DNA of 31,222 nt from HGM05232 sp964646495 (GCA_964646495.1 CAZYEO010000008.1:1-31222); one strand, 5' to 3'; numbered from the stretch's first letter, positions 1-8,025 are shown. Notes: generated by a model not told the origin, from the sequence alone. Numbers and translations are program-made.

Positions 1-119
1 ATAATAGTTATAGTAAATGCTGTTGGAATTTATTATAATGATTAACCTCGAATTTTTAATATTTCATGCCCACAGTAATAATGCGATGTGTGGCATAAAT
101 CATAAAAACCAAATAATAG

Positions 120-1229
120 ATGTATAATATTTATCAAAATGACCACCGCATAGTGATGACACTTGATGCCGGAGGTACTAATTTCATGTTTTCAGCCATT
201 CAAGGAAGTCATTTTATTGTTGATCCTATTCGTCTTCCGTCTAATGCCGATAATCTTGATCTATGTCTTAAAACTCTTGTAGAGGGGTTTAATTTAGTAA
301 AGAAGCAGCTATCGGATGATCCTGTGGCAATAAGTTTTGCATTTCCCGGTCCGGCAGATTACCCTAATGGGATAATTGGAGGATATTTACCCAATTTCCC
401 CTCTTTCAGAGATGGGGTGGCATTGGGACCTTTTCTTGAAGAAAAATTCGGGATTCCTGTATTTATAAATAATGACGGCGATTTGTTTGCCTACGGAGAA
501 GCAATTGCCGGGAAATTGCCGGAAATAAATCTTTTACTCAAAGAATTGGGTAGTTCAAAAAGATATAGTACTTTGTTGGGTTACACATTTGGAACCGGTT
601 TCGGATTTGGGTTGGTAATTGATAAAAAACTTCATAGAGGAGAAAATTCATGTGTCGAAACATTCTGTTTGCGTAATAAGTTCAACTCTGATATAATTGC
701 AGAAGCAGGAGTGTCGGTGAAAGCCGTAAAACGCGTTTATGGTGAATTATCAGGGGATGTCAATCATAAGTTTGAGCCCAAAGATATATTTGATATAGCC
801 GAAGGATTGCGCGAAGGGGATAAAGAAGCTGCAATAGGAGCATTCGAACAACTCGGTATTGTAGCCGGTGATGCAATAGCTTCTGCCGTAACTCTTATAG
901 ATGGAATTGTAGTTATCGGAGGCGGAATAATGGCAGCAAAAAAATATATTATGCCTGCGCTTCTTAAAGAAATGCGCGGACAAATTAAAACTCAAGCAGG
1001 AGATACCTTGAATAGATTACAAATGAATGTTTACGACCTTGATAATATTGCGGAATTGGAGCAGTTTGCTAAAGGGCAATCACGTAAGATAAAGGTATAT
1101 GGTTCTGACAGAGAGGTAGAATATGATCCTGAAAAACGAATAGGAATAGCCATCTCAGAATTTGGTGCGACTAATTCGATTTCTATTGGAGCAGCTGTAT
1201 TTGCATTGAGCCAAATCGACAATCGATAA
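120..1229 (+). CDS. ROK-family protein (sugar kinase-like)
   Basis: This 369-residue cytosolic protein has the ROK/ASKHA fold signature. The N-terminal phosphate loop reads LDAGGTN (about residues 16-22), an acidic catalytic motif INNDGD lies near residue 118, and a C-terminal glycine-rich adenosine loop reads VVIGGGI (about 265). Known ROK members phosphorylate glucose, N-acetylglucosamine, mannose or allose, or act as repressors. There is no N-terminal helix-turn-helix here, so an enzyme is more likely than a regulator. The zinc-binding GH/CxCGxxGC segment that usually follows the GTG loop is missing; the equivalent place reads ENSCVETFCLRN, so the substrate cannot be guessed. It is longer than the usual 290-320 residues. 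It is convergent with the next gene across a shared hairpin. The family is fairly sure; a kinase role is inference. Confidence 0.85.
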   Translation: MYNIYQNDHRIVMTLDAGGTNFMFSAIQGSHFIVDPIRLPSNADNLDLCLKTLVEGFNLVKKQLSDDPVAISFAFPGPADYPNGIIGGYLPNFPSFRDGVALGPFLEEKFGIPVFINNDGDLFAYGEAIAGKLPEINLLLKELGSSKRYSTLLGYTFGTGFGFGLVIDKKLHRGENSCVETFCLRNKFNSDIIAEAGVSVKAVKRVYGELSGDVNHKFEPKDIFDIAEGLREGDKEAAIGAFEQLGIVAGDAIASAVTLIDGIVVIGGGIMAAKKYIMPALLKEMRGQIKTQAGDTLNRLQMNVYDLDNIAELEQFAKGQSRKIKVYGSDREVEYDPEKRIGIAISEFGATNSISIGAAVFALSQIDNR

Positions 1230-1251
1230 CCTATAATGGTTTCCGATTGTC
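1218..1251. terminator. Convergent (bidirectional) hairpin terminator
   Basis: An 8-bp perfect stem GACAATCG (1218-1225) / CGATTGTC (1244-1251) encloses a second stem AACC/GGTT (1228-1231 / 1238-1241) with loop TATAAT. The flanks are A/T-rich (CAAATTT after it). It overlaps the stop codon of the ROK gene and sits between two convergent genes, so it probably ends both transcripts. There is no long T-run. Confidence 0.55.
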
Positions 1252-1267
1252 AAATTTGACCGAAATT

Positions 1268-1738
1268 TTATAGCCAACCGGCTGTTGAAGGGGTGCAAGA
1301 TGTATTGAGCATTACCTTGAGATAGCGTATCTTCTCAGCAGCATCTTGTGCGTATTCTTCACTTATGGTTGGGCTGTAGTGTGATGTGTCATAGCACTTT
1401 CCGAGCACAATTAGGGCTACGGCTTGTTCAAAAGAGTCGGCAACAATCCTACATTTTGCAGTAGTAAGACCGCGTGGCACAATCATGTCGATAGATATGA
1501 AATCGTTGTCAATCATGGTGATATTATAACCGGTAATAAAGGATGCCAAGCGTGCTATGCAATGCGTTAAGGCATCCTTTACCATAATATTTAATATTGG
1601 TTTGCGGTCGGAAGTAATTACTTCGGGATAATCAATTTTATTGTTTAAATCCATAGCACGCCATGCGCTATTGGCATATACACGTTTTAGGATTTCAGCT
1701 ACGCTTAAGTTTACTTTAAGAGGGGATGTGTGTGTCAT
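1268..1738 (-). CDS. Hypothetical protein, third gene of a phage-like cassette
   Basis: I cannot assign this 156-residue protein to a named family. It is a soluble protein with no signal peptide or TM segment, apparently mixed alpha/beta, with a central hydrophobic stretch (about residues 60-85) and a predicted helical C-terminal third ending in TAGWL. It begins 2 nt after the stop of the 145-residue lipoprotein-like gene, so the two are almost certainly cotranscribed and probably translationally coupled. Together with the 133-residue protein upstream it forms a tight three-gene minus-strand operon between unrelated core genes. Small unknown proteins beside a spanin-like gene are common in Bacteroidales prophages, which is why a phage origin is suggested. 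That is inference from layout, not from homology I can show. Confidence 0.7.
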   Translation of the reverse strand: MTHTSPLKVNLSVAEILKRVYANSAWRAMDLNNKIDYPEVITSDRKPILNIMVKDALTHCIARLASFITGYNITMIDNDFISIDMIVPRGLTTAKCRIVADSFEQAVALIVLGKCYDTSHYSPTISEEYAQDAAEKIRYLKVMLNTSCTPSTAGWL

Positions 1739-1740
1739 AT

Positions 1741-2178
1741 TTATTTTTTTAATTTCATTATCAATATTATCATAATTGGGGTAAATATCACAGCCATTAG
1801 ATACATATTGGGGGTAAGGTGTGATGTGGAGTTTGTTTCGTTAATCTCGGTGTCTTGTAAGTAATCTGTGAAAGTTTTCTTATTTAGAGTATCATTTTTT
1901 AATGTATAAGATGTTGATTTACTCCCTTTTCGGATATTTATTTTTTCAATTTTTTTAATTGGGCGTATTGATATAGAATCGATAGATGTTATATATTCCA
2001 TCCTTGTTATTTCTATTTCAAGAGAATCAAGATAGTTGCGATTCACTGTTGAATTATGAATTGCTTCAGTTTCGGTGGCGGTTTTAATTTTGGTGTTTTC
2101 GGATGTTGATATTTTCCTATGGGAACGGCAACTACATGCAATCAGAATTGAGATAAGGCATATCAAGAATGTACGCAT
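1741..2178 (-). CDS. Small lipoprotein with C-terminal TM anchor (unimolecular-spanin-like)
   Basis: This 145-residue protein has an N-terminal lipoprotein signal with lipobox LIAC (lipidated Cys predicted at residue 15). A polar linker of about 105 residues follows, rich in Thr, Ser, Ile and Lys. It ends in one hydrophobic segment (about residues 124-141) and a basic tail KLKK. A protein with an outer-membrane lipid anchor at one end and an inner-membrane TM at the other has the topology of a unimolecular spanin (the phage T1 gp11 type), which fuses inner and outer membranes in the last step of lysis. The first 16 nt overlap the end of the upstream 133-residue gene, and the next gene starts 2 nt after its stop. 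No holin or endolysin is adjacent. The topology is visible in the sequence; spanin function is inference. Confidence 0.75.
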   Translation of the reverse strand: MRTFLICLISILIACSCRSHRKISTSENTKIKTATETEAIHNSTVNRNYLDSLEIEITRMEYITSIDSISIRPIKKIEKINIRKGSKSTSYTLKNDTLNKKTFTDYLQDTEINETNSTSHLTPNMYLMAVIFTPIMIILIMKLKK

Positions 2179-2564
2179 CGATATAAATATTTGCGTGCAT
2201 ATTCATGCGACATGAAAAATTGAGATGCTCTATATTCGGCTAATACAATAGCCAGAGCTTCACTCAACTTGTAGTGAGGACGACGCATCATTAGCGTATC
2301 CACATGCCCCATAATCTCCATCCACATTTTGCGCCGAAGTGATTTTTTATGGCAAATTGAAAGCCCGCGTTTCATTCGGCTTACAACCGAAAGAGCATAC
2401 TCAAACCCTACATGATAATATGGGCGTCCTTCGGCTAAAACTTCGGCAATAAGTTCTTTTCTTACTATTTCTTTTTTGCTCAAAAAGCGTTGAGCTACTT
2501 TCTTGCGGTAAAGAGCCACAAATTCCCTGTCGCGTTGTTTACGCAAATCATTATCTCTTCTCAT
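2163..2564 (-). CDS. Hypothetical basic protein, first gene of a phage-like cassette
   Basis: This 133-residue protein is strongly basic and largely helical, with no signal peptide or TM. It starts MRRDNDLRKQ and has many Arg/Lys, with a possible helix-turn-helix-like stretch around residues 28-65. Its C-terminal part (about 85-130) reads as two amphipathic helices. I do not recognise a named domain. It is the promoter-proximal gene of the three-gene minus-strand cassette; its 3' end overlaps the lipoprotein gene by 16 nt. The promoter sits at 2656-2687 and dyad motifs surround it, so this protein could be the regulator of its own operon. Equally it could be a phage structural or accessory protein. 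Both ideas are guesses from charge and position. Confidence 0.7.
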   Translation of the reverse strand: MRRDNDLRKQRDREFVALYRKKVAQRFLSKKEIVRKELIAEVLAEGRPYYHVGFEYALSVVSRMKRGLSICHKKSLRRKMWMEIMGHVDTLMMRRPHYKLSEALAIVLAEYRASQFFMSHEYARKYLYRCVHS

Positions 2565-2582
2565 TTAAATGTAAAAATTTTA

Positions 2583-2709
2583 ATATGGTAAAATTACCAC
2601 GAGGTTTAAAATTAAATTTATACTATTTGTACCTATTCATTGACTAAGGCGTGTACAAATATAATACATCTAAATGGTAAAATGCAAATAAAATATGGTA
2701 AAATTACAA
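2583..2709. repeat. Three copies of a TGGTAA-AA-TTACCA dyad motif (putative operators)
   Basis: A 14-bp motif occurs three times in 124 bp: TGGTAAAATTACCA at 2586-2599 (perfect dyad), TGGTAAAATGCAAA at 2675-2688 (one good half-site) and TGGTAAAATTACAA at 2696-2709 (one mismatch). Copies 2 and 3 are exactly 21 bp apart, two helical turns. Copy 2 falls in the spacer of the cassette promoter, copy 3 upstream of it and copy 1 in the leader. This is the arrangement expected for a cooperative dimeric repressor. Confidence 0.5.
2656..2687 (-). promoter_or_regulatory. Promoter of the three-gene cassette
   Basis: On the minus strand a -7 box TATATTTG (2663 down to 2656) fits TAnnTTTG, and a -33 TTG lies at 2687-2685, 21 nt upstream. 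The predicted start of transcription is near 2649, about 85 nt before the first ATG. A 9-bp inverted repeat TATTTGTAC/GTACAAATA (2624-2632 / 2653-2661) overlaps the -7 box. Confidence 0.55.
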
Positions 2710-2710
2710 A

Positions 2711-4537
2711 TTAAAATTTCTGCATATCCACAAGTCGTTTGTAGAAGCGGTTGAGAGCGATTAATTCATCATGAGTTCCACGTTCCACTATTTTACCTTC
2801 GTTCATCACGCAGATGGTATCGGCATTTTTTATAGTGGATAGTCGATGAGCTATTACCAGAGTGGTGCGATTCTTCATGAGTCTGTCGAGAGCTTCCTGT
2901 ACCGATCTTTCGCTCTCGGTATCGAGGGCAGATGTCGCTTCGTCTAAAATGAGAATAGGTGGGTTTTTAAGTATAGCACGAGCAATACTTATACGCTGGC
3001 GTTGTCCACCCGATAATTTGCATCCGCGATCACCTATATTAGTATCAAAGCCATCCTCTGAAGCCATGATAAAATCATAGGCATTCGCTATTTTTGCGGC
3101 TTCAATCACGTGTTCGATTGTGGCACTATCTACCCCAAATGTGATATTATTGAAAAATGAATCGTTGAAAAGTATAGCCTCTTGATTTACATTCCCCATC
3201 ATGGCGCGTAGGTCGCGTACTTTAAAATTGCGTATATCTACTCCATCCAAAGTAATTGAGCCGTTGCTTACATCATAAAAACGAGGTAACAAATCGGCTA
3301 AAGTAGATTTACCCGACCCAGATTGTCCCACAAGTGCAACTGTGTGACCGAATGGAATATCGAGATCTATGCCATTTATCACAGGTTCTGCTCCATAACT
3401 GAATGAAACATTTCTATACGATATGCTTGCCTTATTATTGTTTATCGGTTGAGGGCTTATCGGGTCTTTTATCGGGTTGTCTGCGCTGAGGATTCTATCT
3501 ACCCGTTCCATAGACGCCAAACCGCGTTGTATTGAATATACGGCTTTCGAGAGTTCTTTCGCAGGGTTGATGATGCTATAGAAAATAACCATATAATATA
3601 TGAATGATGCCGCATTTATAGAGCTGTTGCCCGATAATATGAGAGTACCTCCAAACCATAGCACGATTGCAATCGTAGTAGTGCCTAAAAATTCGCTCAT
3701 AGGATGTGCCAAAGATTGACGGCGATTGATACGGTTGGATATTTTATAAAAACGCTGGTTCTCGGAGTGAAAACGGTTTTTCATTTTACCTTCGGCATTG
3801 AATGCTTTCACAATGCGCAACCCTCCCAGAGTTTCCTCAATTGTAGACATGAGAGTGCCCCATTGCTGTTGTCCCTCTGATGATTGTCGTTTTAGTCTCT
3901 TGCCTACGCGTCCCATTATCAATCCTGAAATAGGTAATAGGATAAGTACAAATACAGTGAGTTGCCAGCTTACTGCAATCATCATGCCGAGGCACACTAT
4001 AATCATTATAGGATTTTTAAATAGCATATCGAGAGATGCCATAATAGAATTTTCTACCTCAGTCACGTCGCCACTCATGCGAGCCATGACATCCCCTTTA
4101 CGTTCGGAAGTGAAGAATGAAATAGGGAGGCTTACGATTTTATCATATACATAATTGCGAATATCACGCACAATACCCGATCGTATAGGAATTACAAAAT
4201 ATGAACTTAGATATGTGGCGCCGGTTTTCAAAAGTGTCATTACAACAAGTAGAATAGCCAACATCATCAAAGCTGACGATGGACCCCACTTTCCGATTAC
4301 TTCGGTGATGTAATAATAGAAATTATTGACTACTACATCTTTAAGCGATCCACTACTCCAATCCATGTAAGTATAGGTCTTTTCGCTGATTTTAAACAAC
4401 ATTTCCAGAATCGGAATTATGATTGCAAAAGAAAACAGCGTGAGAATTGCTGAAAGGATGTTGAAAAATATGTTTAAAAAGAGGTACTTTTTATATGGGG
4501 GTACAAATCGCCTTAATATCCTCAAAAATTCATTCAT
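2711..4537 (-). CDS. ABC exporter, ATP-binding/permease (MsbA-like)
   Basis: This 608-residue half-transporter has an N-terminal six-helix exporter domain (about 1-340) and a C-terminal nucleotide-binding domain (about 370-600). The ATPase motifs are all intact: Walker A GQSGSGKST near 402, Q-loop NQEAILF, signature LSGGQRQR near 510, Walker B ILILDEATSALD near 530 and the H-loop IAHR. It is expected to act as a homodimer in the inner membrane. Length and architecture match MsbA/type IV exporters, which flip lipid A-core or export lipids and drugs; the substrate cannot be read from sequence. The stop codon is only 1-2 bp from the outermost dyad repeat of the neighbouring cassette. It is divergent from the outer-membrane barrel gene, with its own TATCTTTG -7 box. 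Confidence 0.9.
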   Translation of the reverse strand: MNEFLRILRRFVPPYKKYLFLNIFFNILSAILTLFSFAIIIPILEMLFKISEKTYTYMDWSSGSLKDVVVNNFYYYITEVIGKWGPSSALMMLAILLVVMTLLKTGATYLSSYFVIPIRSGIVRDIRNYVYDKIVSLPISFFTSERKGDVMARMSGDVTEVENSIMASLDMLFKNPIMIIVCLGMMIAVSWQLTVFVLILLPISGLIMGRVGKRLKRQSSEGQQQWGTLMSTIEETLGGLRIVKAFNAEGKMKNRFHSENQRFYKISNRINRRQSLAHPMSEFLGTTTIAIVLWFGGTLILSGNSSINAASFIYYMVIFYSIINPAKELSKAVYSIQRGLASMERVDRILSADNPIKDPISPQPINNNKASISYRNVSFSYGAEPVINGIDLDIPFGHTVALVGQSGSGKSTLADLLPRFYDVSNGSITLDGVDIRNFKVRDLRAMMGNVNQEAILFNDSFFNNITFGVDSATIEHVIEAAKIANAYDFIMASEDGFDTNIGDRGCKLSGGQRQRISIARAILKNPPILILDEATSALDTESERSVQEALDRLMKNRTTLVIAHRLSTIKNADTICVMNEGKIVERGTHDELIALNRFYKRLVDMQKF

Positions 4538-4565
4538 TGTCGAAAACTATGGTTTATATGTTCCA

Positions 4566-4573
4566 CAAAGATA
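4566..4573 (-). promoter_or_regulatory. -7 box for the ABC exporter
   Basis: TATCTTTG on the minus strand matches TAnnTTTG and lies 29 nt upstream of the ATG at 4537. No clear -33 TTG is seen at the right distance. Confidence 0.4.
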
Positions 4574-4594
4574 GTCAGAATTAAACTTTTGAGT

Positions 4595-4602
4595 TATTTT
4601 TG
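4595..4602 (+). promoter_or_regulatory. -7 box for the outer-membrane barrel gene
   Basis: TATTTTTG matches TAnnTTTG. Transcription should start near 4609. A TTG at 4600-4602 that could be read as a start codon is therefore part of the promoter; the ATG at 4645 is the better start. Confidence 0.5.
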
Positions 4603-4644
4603 TATCAAAATATTATAGTATACACTAAATCATTAATATATTTT

Positions 4645-7557
4645 ATGCGATTATTAGGGCTTAAAGGAAAAGTATTCCGACTTTTCCTGTTGATTTTTAT
4701 CACTACACCATTAATTCTTAATGCATCTAACATCACGGGAGTGATAGTCGATGCTCAAAACAATTCTCCAATGCCACAAGCTACAGTGCGTTTGCTTTCT
4801 GCTCGAGATAGCTCTTTCGTAAAAGGAGCGGCAAGCGACATAGATGGAAAGTTTTTGTTATCAAATATTGCCAACGGGCGCTATGTGTTGCAAGTGGATT
4901 TCATAGGATATGCTAAAAATGATCAACCGGTGAGAATTGTAGGCTCCAATCTGAATGTGGGTAACATATCGATGAAAGAAACCTCTATAATGCTGAAAGA
5001 GACTACGATTGTGGGTGTGAAAACAGAAGTTAAAGTAGCGCAGGACACGGTGGAATATAATGCAGATTCATATAAAACACAACCGAATGCAGTGGTGGAA
5101 GATTTGCTGAAAAGATTGCCCGGTGTGGAAGTGAGCAGTGATGGAAAGATCACCTCTCAAGGGAAAGAGATAACTAAGATACTCATTGACGGAAAAGAAT
5201 TTTTTGCCGACGATCCCAAAGTAGCTACCAAAAACATACCGGTGGAAATGGTAAATAAAGTGCAAGTCGTAGATCGAAAAAGTGATCTTGCCCGCACCAC
5301 CGGAGTTGATGATGGCGAAGATGAAACGGTGATAAATCTTACCGTGAAGAAGGGGATGAATCAGGGATGGTTTGGAAATATAACTGCCGGGTATGGTACC
5401 GACGGACGTTATGAGGGTAATCTCATCGTCAATAGATTTTGGGATGGAAACCAAATTACCATAATCGGTGGTGCAAATAATACCAATAATTTGGCTTTCA
5501 GTGATGGTGGATCGGGACGCTTCAGCCGATTTGGAGGAGTAAACGGAATTAAATCATCGCAGAACTTGGGGGTAAACTTCACCATAGGGAAAGAAGAGGG
5601 TTTAAGAGTAGGTGGGAGTGTGATGTATTCGCATAGCGATCAGGACACACGACAACGCATGGAGCGTGAATATCTATTTTCGGATTCATCATCCTATTAT
5701 AAATCCAACTCAATAGCTCGCGATAAGGGGCATAACTTGCGTGGAGATTTTAGATTGCAATGGACTATCGATTCGCTCAATGTTTTTGAATTTCGTCCCA
5801 ATTTCTCCTATAACAATAATAATTCATGGAAAAATGACACATCGGTTACCAATGCCGGTGATATAGCGCGCACACTTATCAATCGAAGCCAAAACAATTA
5901 TAAATCATCAGGTAATAGTTTTGAATTTGGTGGAGAATTGGTGTTCAATCACAAATTTAAAAACCATCCGGGGCGTTCATATAGCGCACAACTACGGTAT
6001 CAACTTAGCAATGTGAATGAGAATGGCGACACTTATACCAAAAATACCTATTATTTGAAAGATGAAGAGGATATAACAGACCAAACTTATAGTAACCATA
6101 CATGGAGCAATAGCATACGCACCCGTCTTACTTGGACAGAACCGTTGGGTGATATTAAAAATGCCCGTTTCCTCACATTCTCATATATGGCTCAGTATAG
6201 ATTCAACAATGCCGATAAATTAGTATATGATAAGAATAATGATGGTTCATCGACAGCAACCACACAATCGGTCAATGAGGAATATTACAGAAATAGCATA
6301 TCATTGAGTGAAGATCTTAAAAGACATCTTGTGAGCGAATATAGCGATTATGTATTCACCAATCCCGAATTACTTCGTGCAGCACTTGAAGATAATGCTG
6401 TGCTCAACGAGGATTTGAGCAATCAATTCAGAAATGAGTTTTTCAATCAATCGATGCGAGTGGGATTTAAACAGGTTAGAAAATTATATAATCTTGATTT
6501 GGGAGTGTCTGTAGATCCATCCATGTCTAAGAGCACCAATCTCATGGATGCTGCTAAAAACATACCCACTCGATGGGTATGGAATATGGCTCCGTATGCT
6601 CGTTTCAGATATAAATTTTCAACGTCTAATAGTCTTGCTGCCGATTACCGCGCTCGCACATCGCAGCCTACAATGGCACAATTGCAACCAGTTGCAGATA
6701 TGTCCAATCCATTGCGCATAGTGATAGGTAACCCTGATTTGAAACCTACATTTACCAATAGAGTCAATGTGCGCTACAATAATTTCGACGAAGCATCCCA
6801 AAGAAGCCTTATGTTTATGGCTGGCGGACAATTCTCAACCAATAGCATCGTGTCAAAGACTATCAATAATTCCGAAACAGGTGCTCAAACCACCACATAT
6901 ACCAATGTAAACGGTGAATGGAATGTAATGTTGATGGGAATGATAAGTCTGCCATTGCGAAACAAGAGTTTTAGTTTCTCCAATAATCTATTCTCACGCT
7001 TTCAGAACTCAAAAGGATTTATCAATGGAATAGATAATAGCAGTCGTAATCTTTCGGTAAATGAATCATTCTCGTTTGCATATCGTACAAATGTATTGGA
7101 ACTTGAGATAAGACCATATTATAATTTGCAATACACCACCAATACACTTAAAACAACGAGTGTACCCCTTGTGCATACCTATGGTGGTAATTTTAATGCT
7201 AATTATTATCTGCCTTTCGGACTTTCTGTAGGGAGTGAGCTTTCTTATACCGGAAGCAAGGGGTATTCAGATGGATATAATAGTAATCAATGGATATGGA
7301 ATGCCAATATTTCCTATCAATTTCTCAAAGGGAAAGCTGCTACTTTCACAGCAAAAGTTTATGATATACTTCATCAAAAACAGAATATATCGAGAAGCGT
7401 GACAGCAAGTTATATTCAGGATGTGGAATATAACTCACTCAATCGCTATGCAATGTTTTCTTTTACTTACCGTTTCAATACATTTGGGAGCGGAAATGAA
7501 CCTAAAAGCCAAACTGATGACTTTTCTCGTAGACGACCCGGTCCACCCAGAGATTAA
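4645..7557 (+). CDS. Outer-membrane beta-barrel protein with carboxypeptidase-regulatory-like and plug domains
   Basis: The protein is 970 residues from the ATG at 4645; the upstream TTG lies inside the -7 box. After a signal peptide (LFLLIFIT core, about 12-27) comes a CarboxypepD_reg-like beta-sandwich (about 29-112), with the typical SPMPQATV and DIDGKF...NGRYVLQVDFIGY pattern. A TonB-dependent-receptor-type plug follows (about 125-230: DLLKRLPGV, ILIDGKEFF), then a long C-terminal barrel rich in alternating aromatic residues (about 230-940). It resembles the OMP_b-brl_3 outer-membrane family of Bacteroidetes. No SusD-like partner is adjacent, so a role as a SusC glycan importer is unlikely. 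The substrate is unknown; metal, peptide or small-molecule uptake or surface assembly are possible. The C-terminus ends in a basic, Pro-rich tail (RRRPGPPRD), which is unusual for a barrel that should end on an aromatic residue. Confidence 0.88.
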   Translation: MRLLGLKGKVFRLFLLIFITTPLILNASNITGVIVDAQNNSPMPQATVRLLSARDSSFVKGAASDIDGKFLLSNIANGRYVLQVDFIGYAKNDQPVRIVGSNLNVGNISMKETSIMLKETTIVGVKTEVKVAQDTVEYNADSYKTQPNAVVEDLLKRLPGVEVSSDGKITSQGKEITKILIDGKEFFADDPKVATKNIPVEMVNKVQVVDRKSDLARTTGVDDGEDETVINLTVKKGMNQGWFGNITAGYGTDGRYEGNLIVNRFWDGNQITIIGGANNTNNLAFSDGGSGRFSRFGGVNGIKSSQNLGVNFTIGKEEGLRVGGSVMYSHSDQDTRQRMEREYLFSDSSSYYKSNSIARDKGHNLRGDFRLQWTIDSLNVFEFRPNFSYNNNNSWKNDTSVTNAGDIARTLINRSQNNYKSSGNSFEFGGELVFNHKFKNHPGRSYSAQLRYQLSNVNENGDTYTKNTYYLKDEEDITDQTYSNHTWSNSIRTRLTWTEPLGDIKNARFLTFSYMAQYRFNNADKLVYDKNNDGSSTATTQSVNEEYYRNSISLSEDLKRHLVSEYSDYVFTNPELLRAALEDNAVLNEDLSNQFRNEFFNQSMRVGFKQVRKLYNLDLGVSVDPSMSKSTNLMDAAKNIPTRWVWNMAPYARFRYKFSTSNSLAADYRARTSQPTMAQLQPVADMSNPLRIVIGNPDLKPTFTNRVNVRYNNFDEASQRSLMFMAGGQFSTNSIVSKTINNSETGAQTTTYTNVNGEWNVMLMGMISLPLRNKSFSFSNNLFSRFQNSKGFINGIDNSSRNLSVNESFSFAYRTNVLELEIRPYYNLQYTTNTLKTTSVPLVHTYGGNFNANYYLPFGLSVGSELSYTGSKGYSDGYNSNQWIWNANISYQFLKGKAATFTAKVYDILHQKQNISRSVTASYIQDVEYNSLNRYAMFSFTYRFNTFGSGNEPKSQTDDFSRRRPGPPRD

Positions 7558-7561
7558 TTCT

Positions 7562-7906
7562 TTACATGCGGGAAGCGCAACATTCCTTGCGATTCTCTAA
7601 AGCCCATTCTACCAATCCGATAATATGTGGCATAAGTGATAACCCTATTTCGGTGAGTTGATATTCTACTCGAGGAGGAATTTCGGGATAGGCTTTTCTG
7701 GAAATAAGACAGTCGGACACGAGCCTGCGTAATGATACTGTAAGCATTTTTTGCGACACATCGGGAATAGCCCGGTTCAATTCGTTGAATCGGGCTTTTC
7801 CATTTTTATGAAGCTCTATTAAAATTAATATCGACCATTTATCACCAAAGCGATCCATTACATCTCGCACGGGACAAAAATTATTTTCATTTTTTATTGC
7901 GTTCAT
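7562..7906 (-). CDS. HxlR-family transcriptional regulator
   Basis: This 114-residue winged-helix protein has the HxlR pattern: CPVRDVMDRFGDKWSILIL near the N-terminus (Cys at residue 11), a recognition region ARFNELNRAIPDVSQKMLTVSLRRL, and the wing REVEYQLTEIG-like stretch PPRVEYQLTEIG. HxlR proteins act as homodimers, and several sense electrophiles or oxidants through the conserved N-terminal Cys. It is divergent from a cupin gene, with its promoter (8003-8033) overlapping the cupin control region, and a repeated GTAACTATCTT motif lies there. The simplest reading is that it represses itself and the cupin. A pair of Cys residues near the C-terminus (KECCASRM) might also be redox-active. It converges with the barrel gene with only 4 bp between stops and no terminator. 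Confidence 0.9.
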   Translation of the reverse strand: MNAIKNENNFCPVRDVMDRFGDKWSILILIELHKNGKARFNELNRAIPDVSQKMLTVSLRRLVSDCLISRKAYPEIPPRVEYQLTEIGLSLMPHIIGLVEWALENRKECCASRM

Positions 7907-7938
7907 ATTAATTGATTTTCAATAAATCTAACTACGAG

Positions 7939-8025
7939 GTAACTATCTTACTTTCAAGTACCTTCTTGTGTGGGATTTATATTCCTTATATCTTTGCCTT
8001 TACAAAAGTAAGTAACTATCTTTTG
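7939..8025. repeat. Repeated operator-like sites between hxlR and the cupin
   Basis: An 11-bp direct repeat GTAACTATCTT occurs at 7939-7949 and 8012-8022, centres 73 bp apart. The second copy lies within an imperfect dyad CAAAAGTAAG...CTATCTTTTG (8003-8025). The copies bracket the cupin promoter, and copy 2 lies in the spacer of the hxlR promoter, as expected for HxlR operators. Confidence 0.5.
7966..7996 (+). promoter_or_regulatory. Promoter of the cupin gene
   Basis: TTG (7966-7968), 20 nt, then TATCTTTG (7989-7996), a full match to the Bacteroidetes consensus. Transcription should start near 8003. This rules out the upstream in-frame ATG at 7912 and supports the ATG at 8065. Confidence 0.65.

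Noticed and set aside
65..96. Imperfect hairpin ATGCC-c-ACA / TGTGGCAT upstream of the ROK gene
   Set aside because: Bulged 8-bp stem with no T-run and no clear role; the upstream gene is outside the window.
750..995. Open frame on the minus strand inside the ROK gene
   Set aside because: Antisense shadow of a clearly coding gene; the translation is Ser/Tyr/Cys-rich and family-less.
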